From positions 3,038,001 through 3,102,000 of the forward strand of contig NZ_AP025508.1 in NCBI RefSeq assembly GCF_024347615.1: 64,000 nucleotides of DNA, read 5' to 3'. The notes under the pieces were generated by a model. It searched no databases. It was given only the letters and a program-made list of their open reading frames with translations, and was not told where the DNA came from. Positions 1 through 8,336 of the stretch are shown here, piece by piece (position 1 is the first letter of the stretch; each line of letters starts with the position of its first letter). This DNA comes from Vibrio splendidus. GTDB lineage: Bacteria > Pseudomonadota > Gammaproteobacteria > Enterobacterales > Vibrionaceae. The position numbers and the translations under genes were made by a program.

Positions 1-923
1 AGCTTGTAGAGCAGCACGATCTAGCAATCGAGAAGACCGTTAAGACTCTATTCGTTAAAGCTTCTGATGAAGTAGATGCAGACATCATCGCACTGATCAT
101 CCGTGGTGATCACGAACTGAACGAAGTGAAAGCTGAAAATCTTCCACAAGTAGCTTCTCCGCTAGAGATGGCTTCTGAAGAAGAAATCCGTGCACTTGTT
201 GGTGCAGGCCCTGGTTCACTAGGTCCTGTTGGCCTAGAGCTACCATTCATCGTTGACCGCTCTGTAGCAGTAATGAGTGACTTCGGCGCTGGCGCAAACG
301 TAGATGGTAAGCACTACTTCGGCATCAACTGGGGTCGTGACGTTGAGCTTGCTCAAGTTGAAGACCTACGTAACGTTATTGAAGGCGACCTAAGCCCATG
401 TGGTCAAGGTACTATCCAACTTAAGCGTGGTATCGAAGTTGGTCACATCTTCCAACTAGGTAATACTTACTCTAAAGCAATGAACTGTAACGTGCTTGGT
501 CCTGATGGTAAGAGCGTAATCCTAGAAATGGGTTGTTACGGTATCGGTGTTTCACGTGTTGTTGCATCGGCTATCGAGCAAAACCACGATAAATTCGGTA
601 TCACTTGGCCAGACGCACTAGCACCGTTCCAAGTTGCTATCGTACCAATGAACATGCACAAATCTGAGCGCGTTAAAGAAGCCGCTGAGAAGCTATACGC
701 TGAATTAACCGCTATGGGTATCGAAGTACTATTCGATGACCGTAAAGAGCGCCCAGGTGTTATGTTTAAAGATATCGAGCTTGTGGGTATTCCTCACACT
801 ATCGTTATCGGCGATCGCAGCATGGACGAAGGTAACTTCGAATACAAAAACCGTCGTACTGGTGATAAAGAAGTTATCGCAATAGACACGGTTATCGAGC
901 ACCTTAAAGCTCAACTAGCTTAG
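1..923 (+). CDS. proS: Prolyl-tRNA synthetase, C-terminal part (truncated by window edge)
   Basis: This enzyme charges tRNA-Pro with proline in the cytoplasm. The frame is open from base 3, so the gene starts before the window and only about 307 C-terminal codons are present. The visible part holds the end of the editing insertion, the class II motif 3 region ([11 protein letters not shown]) and the anticodon-binding domain starting at [11 protein letters not shown], ending in the usual short tail of bacterial-type ProRS. An internal GTG at 126 is in frame but is not the real start. A terminator follows at 987-1013. Identification is secure; only the 5' end is missing. Confidence 0.95.
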   Translation, partial: LVEQHDLAIEKTVKTLFVKASDEVDADIIALIIRGDHELNEVKAENLPQVASPLEMASEEEIRALVGAGPGSLGPVGLELPFIVDRSVAVMSDFGAGANVDGKHYFGINWGRDVELAQVEDLRNVIEGDLSPCGQGTIQLKRGIEVGHIFQLGNTYSKAMNCNVLGPDGKSVILEMGCYGIGVSRVVASAIEQNHDKFGITWPDALAPFQVAIVPMNMHKSERVKEAAEKLYAELTAMGIEVLFDDRKERPGVMFKDIELVGIPHTIVIGDRSMDEGNFEYKNRRTGDKEVIAIDTVIEHLKAQLA

Positions 924-986
924 TAATTAAGTAACTGAATAAGTCTGTATTGACTAAATAATTGGTTACTCGCTAGATAAACATTG

Positions 987-1013
987 AAAGGCTGCCATTA
1001 GGTGGCCTTTTTT
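987..1013 (+). terminator. Rho-independent terminator after proS
   Basis: An AAAGGC/GCCTTT stem with a short loop is followed by a run of T on the plus strand, about 65 bases after the proS stop codon. Confidence 0.7.
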
Positions 1014-1144
1014 GTGCCTGTCATTTCGCTTCAAACTCCCTTCTATTTATCACTAGAGTAAATAACGTAAGTTAATCCCCTGTTCATCTTTAAATCCGTA
1101 TATTGGTTTTAACTACTCTTTGACACATTTACATGGAGCTATCG

Positions 1145-1834
1145 ATGGATATCAAAAGCTTACTGAACCAAGCACTTAAATCAGATCTCGTTAAACAAGG
1201 CACTCAGAAACTTTCACAAGGGTCTTCAAGTTTAAGTGGCCTAACTCAAGGCAGCAATGGCAAGAGTATCAACAAAAGCACGCTCGGAACCTTCGGTGCA
1301 GGCGCAGTTGGCGGCGGACTGTTAGGTGCATTAATGGGCTCTAAGAAAACCAAGAAAATGGGTAAGAAAGCCGCTGGTATTGGTGGCGCAGCGGCACTGG
1401 GTGCACTCGCTTACAAGGTCTATAACGATTACCAGTCTAAACAAGGCCAAAGACCGAATGCCGAACAAGCTCAATTTGATGAGAGCGACTCAAACCATAG
1501 TGTGCTGATTCTAAGATCTATGATTGCTGCGTCCAAAGCCGATGGTCATGTCGATGAGGAGGAAATGGCCAAGATCGAGCAAGCGGTCGAAAATATGGGC
1601 GCGGACTATCAACTGACTAAACTGGTCTCTGAAGAACTGCACAAGCCACTCGACCCAAGTGAGATTGCTCAGCTCGCGACCTCACCTCAACAAGCGAGTG
1701 AGATCTATTTAGCGTCTTTGATTGTGGCTGACGAGCAGAACTTTATGGAGAAGGCCTACCTCAAAGAGTTAGCCAAGCAACTCAACCTTGCAGATGAAGT
1801 TACTTATCAACTTGAACAGCAGATATCTGGTTAA
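1145..1834 (+). CDS. DUF533 (YebE-like) inner-membrane protein with TerB-like domain
   Basis: A 229-residue protein of the DUF533/YebE family, whose biochemical role is not known. A glycine- and alanine-rich hydrophobic stretch with lysine clusters (about residues 50-95, GAGAVGGGLLGALMG then KKAAGIGGAAALGALAYK) looks membrane-associated. The last half (from about residue 110) is an acidic helical domain resembling TerB (SMIAASKADGHVDEEEMAKIEQ). I chose the ATG at 1145, which gives the family-like start MDIKSLLNQALKS; an in-frame ATG at 1133 would add four residues. It stands alone after the proS terminator. E. coli yebE belongs to the Cpx envelope-stress regulon, but I saw no CpxR site here. 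Confidence 0.8.
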   Translation: MDIKSLLNQALKSDLVKQGTQKLSQGSSSLSGLTQGSNGKSINKSTLGTFGAGAVGGGLLGALMGSKKTKKMGKKAAGIGGAAALGALAYKVYNDYQSKQGQRPNAEQAQFDESDSNHSVLILRSMIAASKADGHVDEEEMAKIEQAVENMGADYQLTKLVSEELHKPLDPSEIAQLATSPQQASEIYLASLIVADEQNFMEKAYLKELAKQLNLADEVTYQLEQQISG

Positions 1835-2039
1835 GCGGTCAATATTAGGCTAATCAATAAATATCATGCTAAGCCGCAAATACACGCTAAGTAGCAGACT
1901 AGCAAAGTGATACGCTGAGCATTAACAGAATGAGATATTGAGCAAGAACAAACTAACTCTGAACTTAATCAGATCCACTTTGTTTTTGCTTATCTCTATG
2001 TGTATATTGAGATCAGTTATCATTTGGTTAGGTATAAAA

Positions 2040-2243
2040 ATGAAAGTATACGATTGTTGTGATTTGGTGCGTGAACTGTATTCTCAAATTGGCAGTGGCG
2101 ACCAAGGCTATATCCCTAAAGCGATCACCTGCGCGGTAAAAACATTGAATGACCTTGCTGCAGATGAATCTCTTCCTAAAGAAGCACGTGATCGCGCTGC
2201 ATTTGCCGCAGCCAATCTGCTGATCTCAGATTTCGAGGACTAA
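2040..2243 (+). CDS. yaeP: UPF0253 family protein YaeP
   Basis: A 67-residue cytoplasmic protein matching the short UPF0253/YaeP family, function unknown. Recognisable features are the N-terminal [21 protein letters not shown] block and the C-terminal [15 protein letters not shown], which align with E. coli YaeP over the whole length. The open frame extends upstream to a TTG at 1938, but that extension encodes an unrelated hydrophobic stretch and would be far too long for the family, so the ATG at 2040 is taken. The stop codon lies one base before the start of the next gene, so the two are probably co-translated. Confidence 0.85.
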   Translation: MKVYDCCDLVRELYSQIGSGDQGYIPKAITCAVKTLNDLAADESLPKEARDRAAFAAANLLISDFED

Positions 2244-2244
2244 T

Positions 2245-2436
2245 ATGAACCTCGCTAATTTTGAAAAGATGGACCCTGTGATGTTGATGAGCATCGTCAA
2301 CATGAAGTTACGTGACGACTTCGGTGGTGACTTGGATCGAGTGGTCAACTTCTACGAAATCGACAAAGCAGCATTGATCGCTAAACTTGCGTCTGCTGGT
2401 TTTGAGTTCCTTCCAGAAGCCAAACAGTTTCGATAG
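2245..2436 (+). CDS. DUF4250 domain protein
   Basis: A 63-residue hypothetical protein of the DUF4250 type, with no known function. It is a small acidic, probably helical protein (MNLANFEKMDPVMLMSIVNM, then an LDRVVNFYEID turn and a KLASAGFEF tail). It starts one base after the yaeP stop and is followed by a terminator at 2461, so yaeP and this gene form a two-gene unit. The family name is from memory of Vibrio annotations; that it is a real gene is supported by coupling, size and the terminator. Confidence 0.75.
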   Translation: MNLANFEKMDPVMLMSIVNMKLRDDFGGDLDRVVNFYEIDKAALIAKLASAGFEFLPEAKQFR

Positions 2437-2460
2437 TCATTTAAAACAAGCTTGATTTTG

Positions 2461-2490
2461 AAAGGCCAACCTCAGTGTTGGTCTTTTTTA
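2461..2490 (+). terminator. Terminator of the yaeP-DUF4250 unit
   Basis: AAGGCCAAC and GTTGGTCTT arms around a six-base loop are followed by TTTTTTATT, directly after the DUF4250 gene. Confidence 0.85.
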
Positions 2491-2668
2491 TTGGTGATAC
2501 GTATTGGATAAACATGTAGTTAACCAGTTATAAATTATCTGTCTACATCTATACTTTTATATCTTAGAGTCAACGAACGCTCCTTGAACCGAAGCGTATT
2601 GTTGTATAGGCTACCTCAAATAGCATATAAAACTCATCACCCAATCTGATGATAGCGAAGGATTAACA

Positions 2669-2995
2669 ATGAAAAGACTCGGACTTTTGGCAGTTTTCGC
2701 TGCAACACTGACTGCAGGTTGCGCTTCAAATACACAGCAAGACAACTTTCGTGAAGCCTCTTTTGAGCTGTGTAATACCGAAGTCGATATCTACTCAGTA
2801 AGCCATGATGAGCGAATTCGTATCGTCTGTTCTGATGGTTCTAAATTCGCTTTGAACAGCGAAGATACGCTAGAAGTAATGCGTGATATCAATATCGACT
2901 ATTGTGATGGCGAAGGCTTAGGCAAATTCAACGAGAGCCGCAGCTACTATTCGTTTAGATGTAAGTCAGGTACTTTACTGAGCATCAAAAAGTAA
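2669..2995 (+). CDS. Small predicted lipoprotein, function unknown
   Basis: A 108-residue protein with a lipoprotein signal: charged start MKRLGLL, a hydrophobic core and lipobox LTAGC, giving Cys18 as the lipidated residue. The mature part is about 90 residues with four further cysteines (near ELCNTE, IRIVCSDG, IDYCDGEG and FRCKSG), which could form two disulfides in the periplasm. I do not recognise a family. It is a single gene with its own terminator at 3017-3049 and a good ribosome site (AAGGAT) eight bases before the ATG. Confidence 0.75.
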   Translation: MKRLGLLAVFAATLTAGCASNTQQDNFREASFELCNTEVDIYSVSHDERIRIVCSDGSKFALNSEDTLEVMRDINIDYCDGEGLGKFNESRSYYSFRCKSGTLLSIKK

Positions 2996-3016
2996 AACCG
3001 ATACCAACAAACAGCA

Positions 3017-3049
3017 AAGGGTTGATGTGCAAACATCAGCCCTTTTTTA
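3017..3049 (+). terminator. Terminator of the small lipoprotein gene
   Basis: GGGTTGATGT and ACATCAGCCC arms with a four-base loop are followed by six T residues. Confidence 0.85.
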
Positions 3050-3101
3050 TTACCTGCCTTTCTGTATTCTCAGATAACCCAACGCTCATACCGACCAATA
3101 C

Positions 3102-3127
3102 AAAAAAGGCTCCCAACAGGAGCCTTT
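3102..3127 (-). terminator. Hairpin with minus-strand T-run downstream of glyA (distal)
   Basis: AAAGGCTCC and GGAGCCTTT arms around CAACA are followed on the minus strand by TTTTTTG, as for a rho-independent terminator. Confidence 0.7.
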
Positions 3128-3201
3128 CAAATCGTATTTTTCAATCAAATAGCTTTAGTTCAAGGAACAGGTGCAGAATCTTCAACACCTTTCCCTAAAA
3201 C

Positions 3202-3226
3202 AAAAAGGGACTCAATGAGCCCCTTT
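3202..3226 (-). terminator. Terminator of glyA (proximal)
   Basis: The arms AAAGGGACTC and GAGCCCCTTT around AAT leave one mismatch; the minus strand continues with TTTTTG. It is the first T-rich hairpin after glyA. Confidence 0.7.
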
Positions 3227-3241
3227 AAAGTATTTTTCAAA

Positions 3242-3323
3242 GTAGTCGTTTGAAATTCTAGGAGAGCACGCGGAGCTTACGGATGTAAGTGAGCATGCTC
3301 GACAACGAAGTTCAAATTACTAC
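3242..3323. repeat. 82-base imperfect palindrome after glyA, possible dispersed repeat
   Basis: The outer arms GTAGTCGTTTGAA (3242-3254) and TTCAAATTACTAC (3311-3323) pair at 11 of 13 positions. An inner pair, GAGCACGCGGAGCTTAC against GTAAGTGAGCATGCTC, pairs around the loop GGAT. The element begins ten bases from the glyA stop codon and has no T-run, so it is not a plain terminator. It resembles the palindromic intergenic repeats of Vibrio genomes, but only one copy is in this window. Confidence 0.6.
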
Positions 3324-3332
3324 GCAGAAAAA

Positions 3333-4583
3333 TTAAGCGTAAACCGGTAGACGCTTACAGATTTCTAGTACTTTTGCTTTAGTTGCTTCGATAACAGACT
3401 CATCACCCATGTTATCTAGGATGTCACACATCCAACCTGCTAACTCTTTCGCGTCTGCTTCTGAGAAACCACGACGAGTAATAGAAGGAGAACCGATACG
3501 GATACCTGAAGTAACGAACGGGCTACGTGGATCGTTTGGTACTGAGTTCTTGTTCACTGTGATGTTAGCTGAACCTAGTGCTGCATCTGCTTCTTTACCT
3601 GTGATGTCTTTGTCGATTAGGTCAACTAGGAACAGGTGGTTCTCTGTAGAACCTGAAACGATGTTGTAACCGCGTGCTAGGAATTCAGCCACCATTGCTT
3701 TTGCGTTAGCAACAACGCGAGCTTGGTATTCTTTGAACTCTGGCTCTAGAGCTTCTTTGAACGCTACTGCTTTACCAGCGATAACGTGCATTAGAGGACC
3801 GCCTTGGCCGCCAGGGAATACTGCTGAGTTTAGCTTCTTGTAAAGATCTTCACCTTCGTTAGAAAGGATAAGACCACCACGAGGACCAGCAAGCGTTTTG
3901 TGCGTTGTTGTTGTAACAACGTGAGCGTGTGGAACTGGGTTCGGGTAAACGCCTGCAGCGATTAGACCCGCAACGTGAGCCATATCTACGAAGAAGTAAG
4001 CACCTACTTTGTCAGCGATTTCACGCATGCGCGCCCAATCACAAACTTGAGAGTAAGCAGAGAAACCACCGATGATCATCTTAGGTTTGTGCTCGATAGC
4101 TAGCGCTTCCATCTCTTCGTAATCGATTTGACCTGCTTCATCGATACCGTAAGGGATGATGTTGTAAAGCTTACCAGAGAAGTTTACTGGAGAACCGTGA
4201 GTTAGGTGACCACCGTGCGCTAGGCTCATACCTAGAACAGTATCGCCAGCATTCAGTAGTGCCATGTATACAGCGTTGTTTGCTTGAGAACCTGAGTGAG
4301 GTTGTACGTTCGCGTATTGAGCGCCAAACAGTTCACATGCACGTTCGATTGCTAGAGTTTCAACTTTATCTACGAACTCACAACCACCGTAGTAACGCTT
4401 ACCAGGGTAGCCTTCAGCGTATTTGTTTGTAAGTTGAGAACCTTGAGCTTCCATTACACGTGGGCTTGTGTAGTTTTCTGAAGCGATAAGTTCGATGTGC
4501 TCTTCCTGACGAAGAGTTTCTTCTTGGATAGCTGCGAATAGGTCCGCATCGTAATCAGCAATGTTCATGTCACGCTTAAGCAT
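3333..4583 (-). CDS. glyA: Serine hydroxymethyltransferase
   Basis: A pyridoxal-phosphate enzyme that interconverts serine and glycine and loads one-carbon units onto tetrahydrofolate. The 416-residue length is typical. The PLP-lysine motif [14 protein letters not shown] is present (Lys near residue 229), along with the N-terminal [10 protein letters not shown] and the [12 protein letters not shown] substrate loop. The ATG is preceded by AGGAGATAC. A PurR-type operator lies 58 bases upstream, which fits one-carbon supply for purine synthesis and matches E. coli, where PurR represses glyA. It is a single gene, diverging from the YitT gene. Confidence 0.98.
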   Translation of the reverse strand: MLKRDMNIADYDADLFAAIQEETLRQEEHIELIASENYTSPRVMEAQGSQLTNKYAEGYPGKRYYGGCEFVDKVETLAIERACELFGAQYANVQPHSGSQANNAVYMALLNAGDTVLGMSLAHGGHLTHGSPVNFSGKLYNIIPYGIDEAGQIDYEEMEALAIEHKPKMIIGGFSAYSQVCDWARMREIADKVGAYFFVDMAHVAGLIAAGVYPNPVPHAHVVTTTTHKTLAGPRGGLILSNEGEDLYKKLNSAVFPGGQGGPLMHVIAGKAVAFKEALEPEFKEYQARVVANAKAMVAEFLARGYNIVSGSTENHLFLVDLIDKDITGKEADAALGSANITVNKNSVPNDPRSPFVTSGIRIGSPSITRRGFSEADAKELAGWMCDILDNMGDESVIEATKAKVLEICKRLPVYA

Positions 4584-4930
4584 CTGTATCTCCTGACTCA
4601 GATTGTACTGAAAGTTTCAAAAAAACCACACAACGACCGAAAGCAAACGTTTCCGTCACCGTTTTGATGTGACGCATTCTACATAATTTGATCTAGGTCA
4701 TAAAGAGCTAATTGCAATTTTATCATGCAGTTTTTTCATAATCACATATAAGATTCATCATGGTTATTAAGCTTATCCAACCAAAGATGACGCTTACTGT
4801 CAATTTTACGCTTTACACCCTGTAAAACGCAGATTACATAGGTTTACCTTAATTTTGCCCCTCAAGCTACCGAAAGCTAAGGTTTTTCTCTACTATGCAC
4901 GCCTTTATTGGTTAGGTAATTATTAAAACG
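4584..4930. other. Divergent regulatory region between glyA and the YitT gene
   Basis: This 347-base non-coding stretch must hold both divergent promoters. Visible are the PurR-like box at 4641-4656 and a perfect 11-base palindrome TGAAAGTTTCA at 4609-4619. The latter resembles a MetR site, but its half-sites are three bases apart rather than five. I see no riboswitch-like fold. Confidence 0.5.
4641..4656. promoter_or_regulatory. PurR-type operator upstream of glyA
   Basis: AAGCAAACGTTTCCGT matches the PurR consensus ACGCAAACGTTTGCGT at 14 of 16 positions and keeps the central CAAACGTTT. Its place in the glyA leader/promoter region agrees with PurR control known in E. coli. Confidence 0.75.
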
Positions 4931-5533
4931 ATGGAAAAACACTCACGTAAAGAAGATTGGGTAGCTATTCTCACTGGCACGTTTTTAGTGGCGTTAGGCG
5001 TCTTCTTTTTACAGTCAGCGAACCTGCTTACCGGTGGTACTACTGGCTTGGCTCTGCTTTTGAGTCAATTCTTACCTGTAACCTTCGGTATTTTGTACTT
5101 TGTGGCCAACTGTCCATTCTATTTATTGGCATGGAAACGATTTGGCCGTAGTTTTGCCATTAGCAGTGCAATTGCTGGTGCGTTAGTTTCTGTGTTTGCC
5201 GATCATTTATACCTAGTTATCTCACTAGAAGTTCATAACGAGATCTACTGTGCTGTTGCCGGTGGCTTATTAATGGGCTTAGGTATGTTAATCCTATTCC
5301 GTCACCGCTCAAGCTTGGGTGGCTTCAACGTATTATGTTTGTTCATCCAAGACCGCTATGGCATCTCTGTAGGTAAAACTCAGATGGGCATTGATGCCTG
5401 TATTCTGTTTGCGTCTTGCTTCTTCGTATCGCCTTGGGTAATTGCCGTTTCGGTATTGGGCACCGCAGTATTGAACATCGTATTAGCAATGAACCACAAG
5501 CCTACTCGTTACTCGGTGAATTACGCGTCTTAA
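4931..5533 (+). CDS. YitT family (DUF161) integral membrane protein
   Basis: A 200-residue protein with about five hydrophobic membrane segments. The first segment ends in NLLTGGTTGLALLLSQ, a glycine/threonine-rich turn typical of YitT/DUF161 proteins; a second such turn, SSLGGFNVLCLFIQ, occurs near residue 130. The substrate and role of the family are unknown. It is shorter than Bacillus YitT because it lacks the C-terminal soluble domain. It lies alone on the plus strand, divergent from glyA, with no strong terminator before the next gene 82 bases on. Confidence 0.8.
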   Translation: MEKHSRKEDWVAILTGTFLVALGVFFLQSANLLTGGTTGLALLLSQFLPVTFGILYFVANCPFYLLAWKRFGRSFAISSAIAGALVSVFADHLYLVISLEVHNEIYCAVAGGLLMGLGMLILFRHRSSLGGFNVLCLFIQDRYGISVGKTQMGIDACILFASCFFVSPWVIAVSVLGTAVLNIVLAMNHKPTRYSVNYAS

Positions 5534-5615
5534 TACCCATCCCCCTATGAATTACTAGCTGTTTTTAGTAACAAAAACAGCTAGAATTTAGGTTTTATAA
5601 ACCGTCGCCTTTTCT

Positions 5616-7181
5616 ATGCAAGATTACCTCTCCAGCGCCAAAGACCAACAAGCCTCTATTTATATTGAAGGCTTGGAGTTCAACCCCAACACACGAGTCT
5701 TAAGCTGCGACGAGCAGGTCATTGATTTAGAGCCTCGTTCTATCGAGCTCTTAGAGTTATTTCTTACCAGCGTTGGTCAACCGCTCGCCGCCGAGCACAT
5801 CATTGAATCTGTCTGGCAAAGCAACTTCATTTCCAAAAATGTTCTGACCAACCGAATCAGTACGTTACGTTCAGTACTTCAAAAACACCTGCCTGATAGC
5901 GACGCAACCAAAATACTAGTGACTTACCCACGTAAAGGCTATTTTCTAAACCCAAACTCGGTTAGTTTTGCCGCGACCTCCCCTGAAACTGCACCGAATG
6001 ATGCAGAACTGGAATCTCCAGTCAGTCAAGAAGGGAATAGATCTAATCCAGTTAACCCTTGGTTAATCGTGGTGTCTTTGGCTTTGCTGATCAGCACTGC
6101 GGTAATGGGTTACATGCTTTGGCAATCTCCCACTCGCGCTTCAGAAATTGAACGTGACCAACGATTGATTCCTAAGGTCGAGCTTCTCCTGAACCGATTG
6201 GATGCCATTGGTGAGAATTCCAGAAAATACCGAAAAGTCGTAAAAGCATTATTACTTCAACAGCAGATTGAATACGCCTACACCGATCTTGCTAACCAAG
6301 ATGCGCCAAGCTACTTCCTTGACCCTATTGATAGCTCTCCCTTCTTTCCGGGCGCAAAGAACATGCGTACCAGTGATTACCTGCTTAACATTCAGCTCAA
6401 AGATCAAGAAGTGGACAAACGCCTTATCGCAAAGATAAGCCTGATTTACCCAAACTCAGGGAAGCTCGCATTTGGTGGTGTTTACTCTATTGATGTCAAT
6501 AATATCAGCAGCAGCCTTATGGAGATCAACCGAGAGCTAGCTAACTACTTTGCACTGCCAGCACCATTACCGCCAGAATGGTCAGTCGACAATGCCGAAG
6601 TCAGCGAATTGCTAAGTGGAAAAGCCATAGCGCTGGATGACATCAAGCTCAATACCATGACGTCGACTCTGATTGCGCGTCAACTTGCGCTATTTGAAAC
6701 AGATCAGAAGAAGCTCGTCGCGTTCACTAACCTTATTCAAACTCGTTTTAACCGACTACCAGACGAACTGAAGCTGTGGCTTGGTATCATTCATTTCAAA
6801 CTAAGAGACCTGCAAACCGCAAAAGAGCTTCTGACCAATACCTCAGGCAACTCTACGATCGAAAATGCGTTGGTTTATATGATGGTTTCTCATATCGCTT
6901 ATAAGCAAGACAACATGGAGAAGTTTCGCCTGAACTACATGGAGTCTCTAGTTGCCTTATTGAGAGTGGTTCCATCCGAAGATCTATTCGCCCGGCTATC
7001 CAAACCAGAATCAAAATCAACCTGCCTGCAACCTTGGAAGAGCTTGAAGCTAAGCGTTAAAGACCCACTTATCATAAAACAGTGGGAAAGCTTAATGCTG
7101 AATTACTGCACAGCTGTTGGGCAACAGATCTCAAATCAAAACAAAAAACCATTTAAAATAAACAACTTAAACATAAATTAA
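5616..7181 (+). CDS. Membrane-anchored winged-helix transcription regulator (CadC/ToxR-like)
   Basis: A 521-residue one-component regulator. Residues about 15-112 form an OmpR-type winged-helix DNA-binding domain (FNPNTRVLSC, LEPRSIELLELFL, VLTNRISTLRSVL, YPRKGYFL). A linker follows, then one membrane segment at about 148-169 (PWLIVVSLALLISTAVMGYMLW) and a periplasmic domain of about 350 residues that I cannot assign. This is the CadC/ToxR layout, in which a periplasmic signal acts on the cytoplasmic DNA-binding part. It is followed after 101 bases by a lipoprotein gene on the same strand, which may be its target or partner. The signal is unknown. Confidence 0.85.
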   Translation: MQDYLSSAKDQQASIYIEGLEFNPNTRVLSCDEQVIDLEPRSIELLELFLTSVGQPLAAEHIIESVWQSNFISKNVLTNRISTLRSVLQKHLPDSDATKILVTYPRKGYFLNPNSVSFAATSPETAPNDAELESPVSQEGNRSNPVNPWLIVVSLALLISTAVMGYMLWQSPTRASEIERDQRLIPKVELLLNRLDAIGENSRKYRKVVKALLLQQQIEYAYTDLANQDAPSYFLDPIDSSPFFPGAKNMRTSDYLLNIQLKDQEVDKRLIAKISLIYPNSGKLAFGGVYSIDVNNISSSLMEINRELANYFALPAPLPPEWSVDNAEVSELLSGKAIALDDIKLNTMTSTLIARQLALFETDQKKLVAFTNLIQTRFNRLPDELKLWLGIIHFKLRDLQTAKELLTNTSGNSTIENALVYMMVSHIAYKQDNMEKFRLNYMESLVALLRVVPSEDLFARLSKPESKSTCLQPWKSLKLSVKDPLIIKQWESLMLNYCTAVGQQISNQNKKPFKINNLNIN

Positions 7182-7282
7182 GATCTTATGTGACTTCGTT
7201 TTTTGCCCTATTTACTCTTCAAACAATAACATTCCTAAAACATAGGGCCCACCAAGGGCTTCCAACTTTAGGAATGTTCAAC

Positions 7283-8191
7283 ATGAAAAAAACAATGACG
7301 CTGCTAGCGACCTCTCTCTTTGCTCTCTATGGTTGTGGCGGCGGAGGCGGCTCTTCTTCTGGTTCAACAGATGGTAATAAAGGTCCAAACAATCAGGTTG
7401 ATTACCCGATTGAGAGCTCTGCATTTTCCCCGAAACCAGAAACAACATTGGGCTACTCATTTACCACAGATGGTCAGGCTGAAGGCGTGATGACAATGAA
7501 CTTCACTCCTGTAAGCGGTGAACTCATTATTGCAGGGTTAAAAGAAGAGACCGGCAATGAAGAGGTCGTTCAAGTTATCAATGACCTCATCAATTACGGC
7601 ATCACCGAATTTTATGTTTCTGAAGACATCATGACGAATGCTGAAGGTACACAAGAAGACGGCAGCATTTATTTTGCAGGCCCCGACCGTGGGTTACACG
7701 AAATCACCAACGCTTACTTCATTGGTAGCCAATACATCACAAGAATGATGTACAGCAGCCCAATGTTCCGTTTGAAAGGAACAGACGTAAAAGAGAGCAA
7801 CCCGATCATTGATATCAGTGAGGAAACCGTTTCGTTACAAGTCACGTTAGATGGCGAAGCAGTCGCTAACATGCTGAATGACTTTGAAGACCACTCGTGG
7901 GTAGCAAGCCTTCCAACTGACGCCTCGTGCCGAGTCACATGGCAACAACAGATTGAAGAAACAGGCGTACGTAAGAGTTTCAAGATCTCTGATAAATCGA
8001 TCGAAGCTGCGAACCTAACGGAGAAAAACACCTACAACATCAACTGTGAAGGCATGGATTCCGCAGAATTTGGCACATCATCAGAGCGCTGGTTCAACCC
8101 TAGCATCGGCTTGATTGAACAGATTGAATTGATGTCTGTAGAGCAATCTACTATTGAAGAATCAGCAGCGATACTGACCTCAATTAGCTAG
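7283..8191 (+). CDS. Predicted lipoprotein with polyglycine linker, function unknown
   Basis: A 302-residue exported protein: signal MKKTMTLLATSLFALYGC with Cys18 as lipid anchor, then a CGGGGGSSSGS linker typical of Vibrio surface or outer-membrane lipoproteins. The mature domain is acidic and has two cysteines (DASCRVTW, NINCEG) but no motif I recognise. The ATG at 7283 is chosen because TTAGGA lies nine bases upstream and the signal peptide begins there; the frame is open to a GTG at 7190 that would add 31 unlikely residues. It directly follows the CadC-like regulator and ends at a bidirectional terminator. Confidence 0.75.
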   Translation: MKKTMTLLATSLFALYGCGGGGGSSSGSTDGNKGPNNQVDYPIESSAFSPKPETTLGYSFTTDGQAEGVMTMNFTPVSGELIIAGLKEETGNEEVVQVINDLINYGITEFYVSEDIMTNAEGTQEDGSIYFAGPDRGLHEITNAYFIGSQYITRMMYSSPMFRLKGTDVKESNPIIDISEETVSLQVTLDGEAVANMLNDFEDHSWVASLPTDASCRVTWQQQIEETGVRKSFKISDKSIEAANLTEKNTYNINCEGMDSAEFGTSSERWFNPSIGLIEQIELMSVEQSTIEESAAILTSIS

Positions 8192-8248
8192 CCTTGACTT
8201 AGATTCACTAAACCTAAGCTTAACCGCGAGCAAACCGCAAACAATAAA

Positions 8249-8280
8249 AAAAGGCTTTGGGGAGCACTCCAAAGCCTTTT
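8249..8280. terminator. Bidirectional terminator between the lipoprotein gene and treC
   Basis: AAAAGGCTTTGG and CCAAAGCCTTTT arms around an eight-base loop carry A-rich/T-rich flanks on both sides, fitting two converging transcripts. Confidence 0.85.
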
Positions 8281-8336
8281 AGCAGCCGAATCCTTTAAGG
8301 GGAATGAGAATCAAGCCGATTGAAATAAAAACAAGT

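Larger units (their letters stand above)
2996..3332. other. Non-coding stretch between the lipoprotein gene and glyA
   Basis: It carries no gene. It holds the lipoprotein terminator, two hairpins that can terminate glyA from the minus strand, and an 82-base imperfect palindrome directly after the glyA stop; these are listed separately. Confidence 0.8.

Noticed and set aside
1938..2039. N-terminal extension of YaeP from a TTG codon
   Set aside because: It would add a hydrophobic stretch not found in the UPF0253 family; the ATG at 2040 gives the normal length.
4609..4619. TGAAAGTTTCA as a MetR site for glyA
   Set aside because: The half-sites are three bases apart, while MetR sites have five; kept only as a note in the intergenic entry.
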